DNA of 64,000 nucleotides from Bradyrhizobium guangdongense (GCF_004114975.1 NZ_CP030051.1:1302001-1366000), one strand, 5' to 3'; counted from the stretch's first letter, positions 17,068-26,163 are shown. The notes: generated by a model not told the origin, from the sequence alone. Numbers and translations are program-made.

Positions 17068-18500
17068 TCGACGCCCTCAGCGCAATCCTCTTGATCCCGG
17101 CCATCTCGGCCGCGCTGCTCGCGCTCCTGCCGGGCTACAAGCTGACGGCGAAGCTCAACGTCGTTGCGGCGCTCGCGACCTTCCTCACCTCGCTGACGCT
17201 GTTCGTGATCGAGCCGACGTCAGGCCAGTATCTGCTGCTTGACGACCTCAACAAGGTCTTCATCGTGCTGACGACGTTCGTCAGCTTCACGACTTCAGTG
17301 TTCAGCGCGAGCTACATCCATCACGAAATCGAGACCGGACGGCTGACGCCGGCCTTCCTGCGCTTCTACCACGCGATGTACCAGATGCTGATGTTCGCGA
17401 TGAACCTCGCGCTCATCGCCAACAACATCGGCCTGATGTGGGTCGCGGTCGAGATGGCGACGCTGACGACCGTGCTCATGGTCGGCATCTACCGCACCCA
17501 TGAGGCGCTGGAAGCCGCCTGGAAATATTTCATCCTGGGTAGTGTCGGTATCGCGCTCGCGCTGTTCGGCACGATCCTGGTCTATATGGCGGCGCGCCCC
17601 GTGGTGGGCGAGGGAATGGACGGCATGGTGTGGACGGTGCTGGTGAAGCACGCCGCGCAGTTCGACCCGGCGTTGCTCAACGTCGCCTTCGTCTTCCTCC
17701 TGCTCGGCTACGGCACCAAGGTCGGCCTCGCACCGCTGCACGCCTGGCTGCCCGACGCGCATGCCGAGGGCCCGACGCCGATCTCGGCGGTGCTCTCCGG
17801 CCTGCTGCTCAATGTCGCGCTCTATGCGCTCCTGCGCTTCAAGATGATGCTCGCGGTCAACTCCGCGGCGATCACGCCTGGTCCGCTGATGGTGACCATG
17901 GGCCTGATCTCGGTGATCTTCGCGGCGCTGATGCTGTACCGGCGCCGCGACATCAAGCGGATGTTTGCCTATTCCTCGATCGAGCATATGGGCATCATCG
18001 TCTTCGCCTTCGGCATGGGCGGGCCGCTCGCGAACTTCGCCGGGCTGCTGCACATGACCATGCATTCGCTGACCAAGTCGGCCATCTTCTTCGCGGTCGG
18101 CCATATCGCACAGGTCAAGGGCACACAGAAGATCGCCGAGATCGGCGGGCTCACGGCGACCAGCCCCGCGCTCGGCTGGAGCCTGATGCTCGGCGTCATT
18201 GCCATCGTCGGGCTGCCGCCGCTCGGCATCTTCATGAGCGAGTTTCTCGTGGTGAGTTCGACCTTCGCCCGCGCGCCGTGGCTGACGGTGATCCTGGTGC
18301 TCGGCATCATCATCGCGCTCGGCGGGCTTTTCTTGCGGATCGGCCCGGTGATGTTCGGCGAGCCCAAGGGCAAGACGGCGCCCGCGGAGGCCTCCTACGT
18401 GCCGATGTTCACGCATCTCGGATTGGTGCTGATGGCCGGCGTCTATCTGCCGCCGGTGCTGGTCACCGGTTTCCAGAACGTTGCGAAGCTCCTGGGGTAG
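17064..18500 (+). CDS. hyfF: HyfF-like proton-translocating membrane subunit
   Basis: 478 residues, a second antiporter-type subunit related to NuoN/NuoM. WVAVEMATLTTVLMVGIYR carries the essential glutamate, GYGTKVGLAPLHAWLPDAHAEGPTPISAVLSG the lysine/histidine channel, and SLTKSAIFFAVGHIAQ the third motif. The C-terminus lacks the long lateral helix of NuoL. It is coupled by a 4-base overlap with hyfE and followed 3 bases later by the large subunit. Confidence 0.92.
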   Translation: MIDALSAILLIPAISAALLALLPGYKLTAKLNVVAALATFLTSLTLFVIEPTSGQYLLLDDLNKVFIVLTTFVSFTTSVFSASYIHHEIETGRLTPAFLRFYHAMYQMLMFAMNLALIANNIGLMWVAVEMATLTTVLMVGIYRTHEALEAAWKYFILGSVGIALALFGTILVYMAARPVVGEGMDGMVWTVLVKHAAQFDPALLNVAFVFLLLGYGTKVGLAPLHAWLPDAHAEGPTPISAVLSGLLLNVALYALLRFKMMLAVNSAAITPGPLMVTMGLISVIFAALMLYRRRDIKRMFAYSSIEHMGIIVFAFGMGGPLANFAGLLHMTMHSLTKSAIFFAVGHIAQVKGTQKIAEIGGLTATSPALGWSLMLGVIAIVGLPPLGIFMSEFLVVSSTFARAPWLTVILVLGIIIALGGLFLRIGPVMFGEPKGKTAPAEASYVPMFTHLGLVLMAGVYLPPVLVTGFQNVAKLLG

Positions 18501-18503
18501 GCG

Positions 18504-20030
18504 ATGGGCATCCTCGACAGCATCCCCCATGTCAATGCGGTGTTGTCGCACCGCCCCTGGCCGCGCGCGGCCGTGACGGAGACGGGTTGGCAGGCCGCGG
18601 TCGATCGGCTGGTCGAGGGAAGCCTCACGCTGCTTGGCTTCTGGGGCGAGCCGGCCGCGGTGCATTTGGCGCTGCTCGACGGCGGCTCGGCCGAGATCGC
18701 GGTCGTGACCTACGCGTGTACGGCCGGCACATTTCCAAGCGTGGCCAGCCGCCATCCGCCGGCGCTTCGGTTGGAACGGACCATTCATGACCTGTTCGGG
18801 CTTGTTCCGGTTGCCGCTGACGATCTGCGGCCAGATCTGCGCCCTTGGCTCGATCACCATGTCTGGGGCAAACCCTATCCGCTGTCAGGCCGCAACGCCT
18901 CGCGCGACGCGCTGCCATACCAGTTCCTCCCCGCCGAGGGTGAGGCATTGCATCAGGTGGCGGTCGGCCCCGTTCACGCCGGGATCATCGAGCCCGGCCA
19001 TTTCCGCTTCACCGCCAATGGCGAGCATGTCGTGCGGCTGGAGCAGTGGCTCGGCTACACCCACAAGGGCATCGAGCAGCTGATGCAGGGTGCGAGCCTC
19101 GAGGCGGCGGCAAAACTCGCCAACCGCACCTCCGGCGACAGCGCCGTCGCCTACGCTTTCGCCTTTGCGCGCGCTGTCGAGGCCGCGCTGGACGTGCAGG
19201 CGCCGCAGCGCGCGACCTGGCTACGCGCCCTGATGGCGGAACTGGAGCGGCTCGCCAATCATCTGGGCGACATCGGGGCCATCTGCAACGACGCTTCGTT
19301 CGCGCTGATGCATGCCCAGACCGGTATTCTGCGTGAGCGCTGCTTGCGCGCGGCTGATGTCGCGTTCGGCCATCGCCTGATGATGGACGTCATCGTGCCC
19401 GGCGGAGTGAGGCGTGACATCACGCCGGACGGCGCTTCCGCGCTACGCGCGTTGCTTGCGGAGCTGCGTAAAGTCTTTCCGCGCCTGATCGAGCTCTATG
19501 ACAATACGGCGTCGTTGCAGGACCGCACCGTCACCACGGGCATCGTGAAGGCGGACTACGCGCGCCTGTTTGGCGCCGGCGGCTATGTCGGCCGCGCTTC
19601 GGGCCGCAATTTCGATGCACGGCGCACGCTTGCTTACGCGCCCTACGATCAATTGTCGTTCGAGGTGCCGGTGCTGGACGCCGGCGACGTGAACGCGCGG
19701 GTCTGGATCCGAATCCGCGAGGTCGAGCAGAGCGTCGAGCTGATCGAGCAGATCCTCGACCGGCTCGGGCCGGGAGAGCTCGGGACCGCGCTGCCTCCCG
19801 GTGTCGGTCGCGGTGCCTGTGAGGGCATGGCGCTCGCCGAGGCGTTCCGGGGCGACGTTCTGGTGTGGGTGCGGCTCGATGGCGAGTTACGCGTCGAACG
19901 CTGCCATCTGCGCGACGCGTCGTGGTTCCAGTGGCCGCTGCTGGAGACGGCGATCGAGGGCAATATCATCGCCGACTTCCCGCTCTGCAACAAGTCGTTC
20001 AATTGTTCCTATTCCGGCGCGGACCTCTGA
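18504..20030 (+). CDS. hyfG: HyfG-like large subunit lacking NiFe-binding cysteines (Ehr-like)
   Basis: 508 residues: an N-terminal NuoC-like part (to about 140; DLFGLVPVAAD) fused to a NuoD/hydrogenase large-subunit domain starting GPVHAGIIEPGHFRF. Where group 4 hydrogenases have R-x-C-G-x-C, this protein reads ANRTSGDSAVAY, with both cysteines replaced by serine. At the C-terminus the DPCxxC motif is replaced by FPLCNKSFNCSYSG, a C-x5-C. It therefore cannot hold a normal NiFe site. It also is not NuoD, which ends differently. This pattern matches the energy-converting-hydrogenase-related (Ehr) complexes described as intermediates between hydrogenases and complex I. The electron acceptor is unknown. 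Confidence 0.88.
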   Translation: MGILDSIPHVNAVLSHRPWPRAAVTETGWQAAVDRLVEGSLTLLGFWGEPAAVHLALLDGGSAEIAVVTYACTAGTFPSVASRHPPALRLERTIHDLFGLVPVAADDLRPDLRPWLDHHVWGKPYPLSGRNASRDALPYQFLPAEGEALHQVAVGPVHAGIIEPGHFRFTANGEHVVRLEQWLGYTHKGIEQLMQGASLEAAAKLANRTSGDSAVAYAFAFARAVEAALDVQAPQRATWLRALMAELERLANHLGDIGAICNDASFALMHAQTGILRERCLRAADVAFGHRLMMDVIVPGGVRRDITPDGASALRALLAELRKVFPRLIELYDNTASLQDRTVTTGIVKADYARLFGAGGYVGRASGRNFDARRTLAYAPYDQLSFEVPVLDAGDVNARVWIRIREVEQSVELIEQILDRLGPGELGTALPPGVGRGACEGMALAEAFRGDVLVWVRLDGELRVERCHLRDASWFQWPLLETAIEGNIIADFPLCNKSFNCSYSGADL

Positions 20031-20033
20031 GCC

Positions 20034-20558
20034 ATGCGCAACACGCTGCTCGAAAGCCTCACCCACGGTTCGCTGACGGAGCCTGCGCCGGCGCCGGACC
20101 AATCTGCGCTGGCGGAGCTTGCCACGAAGGTCGACCGCGCCGCCCAGGCCAGGCTTGGTCGTTCGCTTGCCATTCGCGAGGTCGATGCCGGGTCCTGCAA
20201 CGGCTGCGAGCTGGAGATTCACGCGCTGTCCAACGCTTTCTACGACCTCGAGCGTTTCGGCCTGCGCTTCGTCGCCTCGCCGCGCCATGCCGACGTGCTG
20301 CTGGTCACGGGCCCTGTGACGAAGAACATGCGACAGGCGCTGGAGCGCACCTACAACGCGACGCCCGATCCGAAATGGGTCGTTGCGGTCGGTGGATGCG
20401 CGATCGATGGTGGGATTTTCAGAGGCAGTTACGCCTGCGTCGGGGGCGTATCCGAGATCGTTCCGGTGGATTTGCACATCAAAGGTTGCCCGCCGTCGCC
20501 GACGGACTTGTTGAAGGGCCTGCTCGCCCTGCTGGAGCATGTTGGCGCCAAGCGGTGA
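20034..20558 (+). CDS. hyfI: HyfI/NuoB-like small subunit with intact [4Fe-4S] ligands
   Basis: 174 residues. The proximal (N2-like) cluster ligands are all present: C-x-x-C in GSCNGCELEI, a third Cys in VAVGGCAIDGGIF and a fourth in HIKGCPPSPTDLL. It is the last of six genes (hyfB, C, E, F, G, I order). Counterparts of the ferredoxin-like HyfA and HyfH are absent from the operon, so electrons would have to come from a soluble donor or a subunit encoded elsewhere. Confidence 0.92.
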   Translation: MRNTLLESLTHGSLTEPAPAPDQSALAELATKVDRAAQARLGRSLAIREVDAGSCNGCELEIHALSNAFYDLERFGLRFVASPRHADVLLVTGPVTKNMRQALERTYNATPDPKWVVAVGGCAIDGGIFRGSYACVGGVSEIVPVDLHIKGCPPSPTDLLKGLLALLEHVGAKR

Positions 20559-20589
20559 GGCGCATCCACACCTTCGGTCGTTGCGAGGA

Positions 20590-20622
20590 GCCACGGGTCC
20601 GGCCTTCGGCCGTCCCAGTGGC
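20590..20622 (+). terminator. Hairpin after the Ehr-like operon
   Basis: GCCAC...GTGGC outer arms with a GGCC-TTCG-type inner stem (20590-20622), 31 bases after the hyfI stop and between convergent genes. No T-run follows, so it may be an mRNA-stabilising hairpin or a short intergenic repeat instead of an intrinsic terminator. Confidence 0.4.
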
Positions 20623-20662
20623 TCGCGAGATCGATGTGATGCACGGCTAACGCCTTGCCCGC

Positions 20663-21946
20663 TCAATCCACCAGGATCACCCTGATGTCGTTGACATTGG
20701 TGAGCGTCGGGCCGGGCTGCAGCAGGTCGCCGGTCGCCTCGAAGAACGTCGTCGCGTCGTTGTTGTCGAGATAGGCCTGCGGCTGGAGCGCCAGCGCCTT
20801 CATCCCGGCAAACGTCGCAGCGTCGATCAGCGCGCCGGCGGGGTCGGTTGGGTGGCCGGCGCCACCGTCGGCGCCGTCGGTATCGCCGGCAAGCGCCGCA
20901 ATATCGGGCGTGTCCTTCAACAAAGCGGCGAGCGCCAGCGCGTATTCCTGGTTGGGGCCGCCGCGCCCTTGGCCGCGCACGGTCACGGTGAGCTCACCGC
21001 CGGAGAGGATCGCAACGCGCCTGCCTTGGGCGCGGGCCTGAAGCGCCAGCCTGGCGTGATCGGCGGCGACCTCGCGGGCCTCGCCCTCGAGATCGGCGCC
21101 GAGATCGATGGTCTCGTAACCGGCCTCCTTCGCGAGCTTCACCGCGGCGTCGAGCGATTGCCTGGGCCGCGCGATCAGTTCGAAACGTGCGCGCGCGAAC
21201 GCGGCGTCATCAGGCTTGCAGCTTTCATTCCGGGGATCCTCGAGCGCACGCCGCACCGCATCGTCGACAGCGAGCTTGTATTTCGCGACGATCGCGCGCG
21301 CATCGGCCAGCGTGGTCGGATCGGGCACGGTCGGGCCCGAGGCGATAGCGGATGGATCGTCATGTGGCACGTCGGAGATCGCGAGCGTCACGATCTCGGC
21401 GGCGTTCTTGCCGGCCCGCGCCAGGCGGCCGCCCTTGATGCGCGACAGATGTTTTCTGACGACGTTCATTTCGCCGATCGGCGCGCCCGAGCGCAGCAGC
21501 GCCTTGTTGACCGCCTGCTTCTGCGCGAAGCTGATGCCGTCGCTAGGTGCGATCCAGTTCGCCGAGCCGCCGCCGGTGAGCAGCACCAGCAAGAGATCGT
21601 CAGGGCCGGCCTCGCTTGCGAGCGCGAGCGTGTCGGCGGCACCTTTCAGGCCGGCTTCGTCAGGCACGGGATGGCCGGCCTCGACGACGCGGATGCGGCG
21701 CGTCGGCACGCCATAGCCGTGGCGCGTGGTCGCGATGCCGACGAGGCGCTCCGGCGCGAGCTCGAGCGTGTCGAGATAATGCCGTTCCGCAGCCGCGGCC
21801 ATCGCGGCGGCGCCCTTGCCGGCGGCGAGGCAGATCACGCGTCCCTTCGGAGCCGGCCGCAGACGCGGTGCCAGAATCGTATTCGGATGCGCGGCGGCAA
21901 CGGCTGCGTCGTAGAACGCGCGGAGCAGGGGACGGCGGTCGGTCAT
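20663..21946 (-). CDS. ttuD: Glycerate 2-kinase / hydroxypyruvate reductase family (MOFRL)
   Basis: 427 residues. The N-terminal DUF4147 domain has ICLAAGKGAAAMAAAAE and the GHPVPDEAGLKGA region; LLVLLTGGGSANWIAPSDGISFAQKQ and MNVVRKHLSRIKGGRLA follow. The C-terminal MOFRL domain has ILSGGELTVTVRGQGRGGPNQEYALA and DTDGADGGAGHPTDPAGA. These enzymes phosphorylate D-glycerate to 2-phosphoglycerate; the older name hydroxypyruvate reductase (TtuD) comes from tartrate degradation. It stands alone between the Ehr-like operon and the binding protein genes, so its pathway (glyoxylate, serine or tartrate) is not evident from context. Confidence 0.9.
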   Translation of the reverse strand: MTDRRPLLRAFYDAAVAAAHPNTILAPRLRPAPKGRVICLAAGKGAAAMAAAAERHYLDTLELAPERLVGIATTRHGYGVPTRRIRVVEAGHPVPDEAGLKGAADTLALASEAGPDDLLLVLLTGGGSANWIAPSDGISFAQKQAVNKALLRSGAPIGEMNVVRKHLSRIKGGRLARAGKNAAEIVTLAISDVPHDDPSAIASGPTVPDPTTLADARAIVAKYKLAVDDAVRRALEDPRNESCKPDDAAFARARFELIARPRQSLDAAVKLAKEAGYETIDLGADLEGEAREVAADHARLALQARAQGRRVAILSGGELTVTVRGQGRGGPNQEYALALAALLKDTPDIAALAGDTDGADGGAGHPTDPAGALIDAATFAGMKALALQPQAYLDNNDATTFFEATGDLLQPGPTLTNVNDIRVILVD

Positions 21947-22080
21947 GACGATGGCCTTCGGAGTGGTGGCGGCGAGCCCGCCATCTCACCTGCCTACCCC
22001 ATCGCGCGCAAAAGCGTAAGCACGCTTTACCATCATTCGATTGTGCAATCGCGTGATCATAATCGACCGGCCAAGCAAGA

Positions 22081-22107
22081 GCCCCCTGCAATCGTCTCGC
22101 AGGGGGC
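22081..22107 (-). terminator. Hairpin after the first LivK-like gene
   Basis: A perfect 9-bp stem GCCCCCTGC/GCAGGGGGC with a 9-base loop, 24 bases past the stop of the minus-strand binding protein gene. On the minus strand it is followed by TCTTGCTTGG, a weak T-rich tract. Confidence 0.6.
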
Positions 22108-22131
22108 CCATTGTCGTCGCAAGCGAGGCGG

Positions 22132-23361
22132 CTAGCCGCCGGCGTCGGCGCTGATCACGTCGCCGAACAGCTCCCATTTCTCTCCCTTGAACCGCTCGAG
22201 CCGCAGCTGGCTGATCGGAGCAAAGTCGGTTGCGGAGGTGTTGATCTGGATGCCGGGCAGCAGCACTTCGGTCCGGTAATCCTTCAGGCTGGCGGCCTGC
22301 TTCATGACGTTCGCGCGGGTCAGATCGTCGCCGCATTGCTTCAGCACCTGGACGAGCGTCTGCGCCACGCCGTAGCCGACGATGGTGCCGTGGTCGAGCT
22401 TGTCGCCGTCAGGGAAGTACTTGGTCATGAAGGCCAGGAAGTCCTTCATGCCGGGATCATTGTTCCACTCGGGATCCGAGACGTCCTTGAGATAGTCGGC
22501 GGAGATGATGTCCTGGGAGTTCTCGAAGCCAGCGGGCTTGAGCACGCTGCCGACGGAGGCCGAGACGTTGTTGAGGAAGTGCAGCGGCTTCCAGCCGATC
22601 TCGGCGTTCTTCTTGATCGCCTGCGCCGCGAATTTCGGCGTGGTGATATTCATGAAGACGTCGGCGCCGGTCGACTTCAGCTTCACGATGTGGTTGTCGA
22701 TCGTCGGCTCGGAGGTCTCATAGCTCTCCTCGGCGACGATCATCGAGGACGCCTTGGAGCCGAGGCCGTCCTTGAGGCCCTTCAGATAGTCCTTGCCGTA
22801 ATCGTCGTTCTGATAGAGCACGGCGATCTTGGCGTCAGGCTTGTTCTTGAGCAGCCACTTTGCGTAGATCTGCGTCTCGCTCTGGTAGTTGGGCTGCCAG
22901 CCCATGGTCCAGGGGAACTCCTTCGGGTCGTTCCACTTGGTGGCGCCGGTAGCGACGAACAGCTGCGGCACCTTCTTCGAGTTCATGTATTTGTGGATCG
23001 CCGAGTTCGGCGGCGTGCCGAGCGAGTTGAAGATGAACAGCACCTCGTCGCTCTCGACCAGCTTGCGCGCCTGCTCCACCGTCTTCGGCGGCGAGTAGCC
23101 GTCGTCATAGGAGATGAAGTTGATCTTGCGGCCGTTGATGCCGCCTTCGTCGTTGATCTTCTTGAAATAGGCGGCTTCGGTCCGCCCGATGATGCCGTAG
23201 GCGGAGGCCGGTCCGCTGTAGGGCATGATGTTGCCGACCTTGATCTCGGTATCGGTCGCGCCGGTATCGTATTTCTTCTGGGCCGATGCGATGGAGGTCG
23301 AGGCCGCGATGAGCGCGAACGCGAGTGATGCGGCCGCTAGCTTGCCGGTGACAGCGGGCAT
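22132..23361 (-). CDS. LivK-like periplasmic binding protein 1
   Basis: 409 residues from the ATG at 23361, which has GGGAG seven bases upstream and opens a clean signal peptide (AAASLAFALIAASTSIASA, cut before QKKYDTG). The frame extends 26 codons further but without a start context. The mature protein begins DTEIKVGNIMPYSGPASAYG and has the ABC-type amino acid/aromatic/fatty acid binding fold (Peripla_BP_6). It is the most distal of three paralogues that share motifs such as KINFISYDDGYSPPKTVEQARKLVES and ending with LFGDVIS. It probably feeds the livMHFG genes at 26.2-29.6 kb. The ligand is likely an organic or dicarboxylic acid, by analogy with the pim locus. Confidence 0.88.
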   Translation of the reverse strand: MPAVTGKLAAASLAFALIAASTSIASAQKKYDTGATDTEIKVGNIMPYSGPASAYGIIGRTEAAYFKKINDEGGINGRKINFISYDDGYSPPKTVEQARKLVESDEVLFIFNSLGTPPNSAIHKYMNSKKVPQLFVATGATKWNDPKEFPWTMGWQPNYQSETQIYAKWLLKNKPDAKIAVLYQNDDYGKDYLKGLKDGLGSKASSMIVAEESYETSEPTIDNHIVKLKSTGADVFMNITTPKFAAQAIKKNAEIGWKPLHFLNNVSASVGSVLKPAGFENSQDIISADYLKDVSDPEWNNDPGMKDFLAFMTKYFPDGDKLDHGTIVGYGVAQTLVQVLKQCGDDLTRANVMKQAASLKDYRTEVLLPGIQINTSATDFAPISQLRLERFKGEKWELFGDVISADAGG

Positions 23362-23467
23362 TCCAATCTCCCTATTTTCTTGGTGTGTGTGCGCTCCTTT
23401 TCTTGACGCAATTGTTCTTGGCGACGCGGCCCAATTCAATACGATTTGGCCGACGGCTTCAACAGAA

Positions 23468-23494
23468 AGCCCCCGCGACGTCGTCGCAGGGGCT
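23468..23494 (-). terminator. Intrinsic terminator after the second LivK-like gene
   Basis: AGCCCCCGCGAC and GTCGCAGGGGCT form a 12-bp stem with one mismatch and a 3-base loop. On the minus strand it is followed by TTTCTGTT. It lies about 95 bases beyond the stop of the second binding protein gene. Confidence 0.75.
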
Positions 23495-23586
23495 GCGTCT
23501 TTAGTAGTCAGGGACGCCTGTGCAACTGCGAGAAGGCGAGACTGTCTTGAGTTGCTGCGCCAATTCCGAGCTATTCTGAGTTGCCG

Positions 23587-24813
23587 TCAGTGCTCGACCT
23601 CACTCGAGATGACGTCGCCGAACAGCTCCCACGACTTGCCCTTGAAACGCATCATCTGGAGCTGCTCGATCGGGGCGAAATTGTCGGGAGCGGTGTTGAT
23701 CTTGATGCCCGGCAGCAGAGTATCAGGCGCGAAATCCCTCAACGACGCTGCCTGCTTCATGACATTGTCGCGCGTGAGATTGTCGCCGCACATTTGCAGC
23801 ACCTTCACCATGGTTTGTGCGGCCCCATAGCCGAACACCACGCCGGCATCGAGCTTGTTGGCCTTCGCATCGTACTTCGCGACGAACTCGTAGAACTTCT
23901 TCATGCCATCGTCGGCGTTCCATTGCGGGTCGGAGCCGTCCTTGATGTAGGTCGCCGACAGGATGCCCTGCGAGATCTCGAAGCCTGCCGGCTCGAGCAC
24001 GCCGCCGACCGAGGCCGAGACATTGGAGAGGATGTGCATGGGGTGCCAGTTGATCTCGGCCGCCTTCTTGATCGCCTGGGCCGCGAATTTCGGCGTGGTG
24101 ATGCTGACGAAGACATCGACGCCCGCTGTTTTCAACTTCACCACATGCTCGTCGATCGCAGGCTCCGAGGTGTCGTAGGCTTCTTCCTGCACGATCATGG
24201 AGGCCTTGGCGCCGAGGCCGTCCTTCAGTCCTTTCAGATAGTCCTTGCCGAAATCGTCGTTCTGGTAGAGCACGCCGATCTTCGCGTCCGGCTTCTCCTT
24301 CATGATGTACTTGGCGTAGATCTTCGCCTCGCTGGCGTAGCTCGGCTGCCAGCCCATGGTCCAGGGATAGGTCTTGGGATCGTTCCACTTCGAGGCGCCG
24401 CTCGCCACGAACAATTGCGGCACTTTCTTCTCGTTCATGTATTTGCGGATGGCGCCGTTGGTCGAGGTGCCGAGGGAGCCGAAGATCAAGAGCACATTGT
24501 CGCTCTCGACCAGCTTGCGCGCCTGCTCCACCGTCTTCGGCGGCGAATAGCCATCGTCATACGAGATGAACTTGATCTTGCGGCCGTTGACGCCGCCTTC
24601 GGCATTGACCTTGTTGAAATAGGCTTCTTCAGCCTTGCCGATCACGGCATAGGCGGAGGCCGGACCGCTGTAGGGCATGATGTTGCCGATCTTGATCTCG
24701 GTATCGGAGGCGCCGCTGTCGTAGGCCTTCTGCGCCGATGCGGGATTGCTCATTGCAGTGCACAACGTGAATGCGGCGGCAACCGCCGCAACCTGAAATC
24801 GAACGACCGTCAT
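23587..24813 (-). CDS. LivK-like periplasmic binding protein 2
   Basis: 408 residues from the ATG at 24813, preceded by AGGAG six bases away; the 17 upstream codons of the open frame are rejected because they precede this ribosome site. The signal peptide runs VVRFQVAAVAAAFTLCTAMSNPASA with a cut before QKAYDSG. It is closely related to its two neighbours (shared DTEIKIGNIMPYSGPASAYA and KIKFISYDDGYSPPKTVEQA), though NVLLIFGSLGTSTNGAIRKY shows divergence in the hinge region. The triplication suggests that the one importer is served by proteins with different ligand ranges. Confidence 0.88.
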   Translation of the reverse strand: MTVVRFQVAAVAAAFTLCTAMSNPASAQKAYDSGASDTEIKIGNIMPYSGPASAYAVIGKAEEAYFNKVNAEGGVNGRKIKFISYDDGYSPPKTVEQARKLVESDNVLLIFGSLGTSTNGAIRKYMNEKKVPQLFVASGASKWNDPKTYPWTMGWQPSYASEAKIYAKYIMKEKPDAKIGVLYQNDDFGKDYLKGLKDGLGAKASMIVQEEAYDTSEPAIDEHVVKLKTAGVDVFVSITTPKFAAQAIKKAAEINWHPMHILSNVSASVGGVLEPAGFEISQGILSATYIKDGSDPQWNADDGMKKFYEFVAKYDAKANKLDAGVVFGYGAAQTMVKVLQMCGDNLTRDNVMKQAASLRDFAPDTLLPGIKINTAPDNFAPIEQLQMMRFKGKSWELFGDVISSEVEH

Positions 24814-24877
24814 TGCTCTCCTACCCCACCTGGATCGGCGCAGCATTGAACAAGATTGATGCACGACGTCAACAAAA

Positions 24878-24905
24878 AGCCCCCCGCAATCGCTCGCGGG
24901 GGGCT
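24878..24905 (-). terminator. Intrinsic terminator after the third LivK-like gene
   Basis: A perfect 10-bp GC stem AGCCCCCCGC/GCGGGGGGCT with an 8-base loop, followed on the minus strand by TTTTTGTT. It stands 28 bases past the stop of the third binding protein gene and should end most transcripts from the livGFHM promoter. Confidence 0.88.
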
Positions 24906-24933
24906 CGTCAGTTCGGATGATGGCGTCAACCCA

Positions 24934-26163
24934 TCACTCGGAGGGGACGTCGCCGCTGATGATCTCGCCGAACAGTTCCCATTTCTCGCCCTTGAAACGC
25001 TGCATCTGGAGCTGCGAGATCGGCGCGAAGTCGGTGGCGCTGGTGTTGATCTTGACGCCGGGCAGCAGGGTGTCCGGTGCAAAGTCCTTCAGGCTCGCCG
25101 CCTGCTTCATCAGATTGGCGCGGGTGAGATCGTCACCGCACATCTCCAGGACCTTGGCCAGCGTCGAGGCCGCACCATAGCCGTACACCGTGCCGGTGTC
25201 GGTCTTGTCGGCGCCCGGCATGTACTTGTCGATGAACTCGTTCCACTTCTTCATGCCGGGATCGTTGTTCCACTGCGGATCCGTCGAATCCTTGGCATAA
25301 GCCGCCGACAGCACGCCTTGCGAGGCCTCGAAGCCGGCCGGCTTCACCACGCTGCCGACCGAGATCGAGACGTTGGTGAGGATCTGGAGCGGCTTCCAGT
25401 TGAGCTCGGCGGTCTTCTTGATAGTCTGGGCCGCGAATTTCGGTGTCGCATAGATCAGCAGCACGTCGGGATTGGCGGCCTTGATCTTGACGATGTGGCC
25501 GTCGATCGACGGCTCGGAGACCTCGTAGCTTTCCTCCATGATGATCATGGACGAAGCCTTGGCGCCCAGACCGTCCTTGGTGCCCTTGAGGTAGTCTTTG
25601 CCGAAATCGTCGTTCTGATAGAGGATCGCGACCTTGGCGTCGGGCTTCTCCTTCATCAGCCACTTCGCGTAGATCTGAGCCTCGCTCTGGTAGGAGGGCT
25701 GCCAGCCGATGGTCCAGGGGAAGTTCTTCGGGTCGTTCCACTTGGTGGCACCGGTCGCGACGAACAGCTGCGGGATCTTCTTGGCGTTGAGATATTTCTG
25801 GATCGCGCTGTTCGAGGGCGTGCCGAGCGGATTGAACACGGCCAGCACCTCGTCGCTCTCGACCAGCTTGCGGACCTGCTCGACCGCCTTCGGCGGCGAG
25901 TAGCTGTCGTCATAGGTCACGAAGCTGATCTTGCGGCCGTTGATGCCGCCCTTGTCGTTGATCATCTTGAAGTAGGCTTCCTCGGTCTTGCCGATGATGC
26001 CGTAGGCCGACGCCGGACCGCTGTACGGCATGATGTTGCCGATCTTGATCTCGGTATCGGACGCGCCGGTGTCGTATTTCTTTTGGGCGAGTGCTGCGCC
26101 GGAGGTGAGTGTCGCGACCGCCGTTACCAGTGCGGCGGCTCGTAGTGTTCTTTCGAAAAGCAA
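24934..26163 (-). CDS. LivK-like periplasmic binding protein 3
   Basis: 409 residues. The start is TTG at 26163 with AAGGAGA eight bases upstream. The signal peptide LFERTLRAAALVTAVATLTSGAALA is cut before QKKYDTG. The same family motifs as in the other two are present (DTEIKIGNIMPYSGPASAYG; KISFVTYDDSYSPPKAVEQV). It begins 39 bases after livM and so is the copy most directly coupled to the permease genes. A strong terminator follows it, which should limit expression of the other two copies unless they have their own promoters. Confidence 0.9.
   Translation of the reverse strand: MLFERTLRAAALVTAVATLTSGAALAQKKYDTGASDTEIKIGNIMPYSGPASAYGIIGKTEEAYFKMINDKGGINGRKISFVTYDDSYSPPKAVEQVRKLVESDEVLAVFNPLGTPSNSAIQKYLNAKKIPQLFVATGATKWNDPKNFPWTIGWQPSYQSEAQIYAKWLMKEKPDAKVAILYQNDDFGKDYLKGTKDGLGAKASSMIIMEESYEVSEPSIDGHIVKIKAANPDVLLIYATPKFAAQTIKKTAELNWKPLQILTNVSISVGSVVKPAGFEASQGVLSAAYAKDSTDPQWNNDPGMKKWNEFIDKYMPGADKTDTGTVYGYGAASTLAKVLEMCGDDLTRANLMKQAASLKDFAPDTLLPGVKINTSATDFAPISQLQMQRFKGEKWELFGEIISGDVPSE

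Noticed and set aside
13448..20558. Functional [NiFe] hydrogenase 4
   Set aside because: The large subunit lacks the cysteines that bind nickel and iron, and no hydrogenase maturation genes are nearby.
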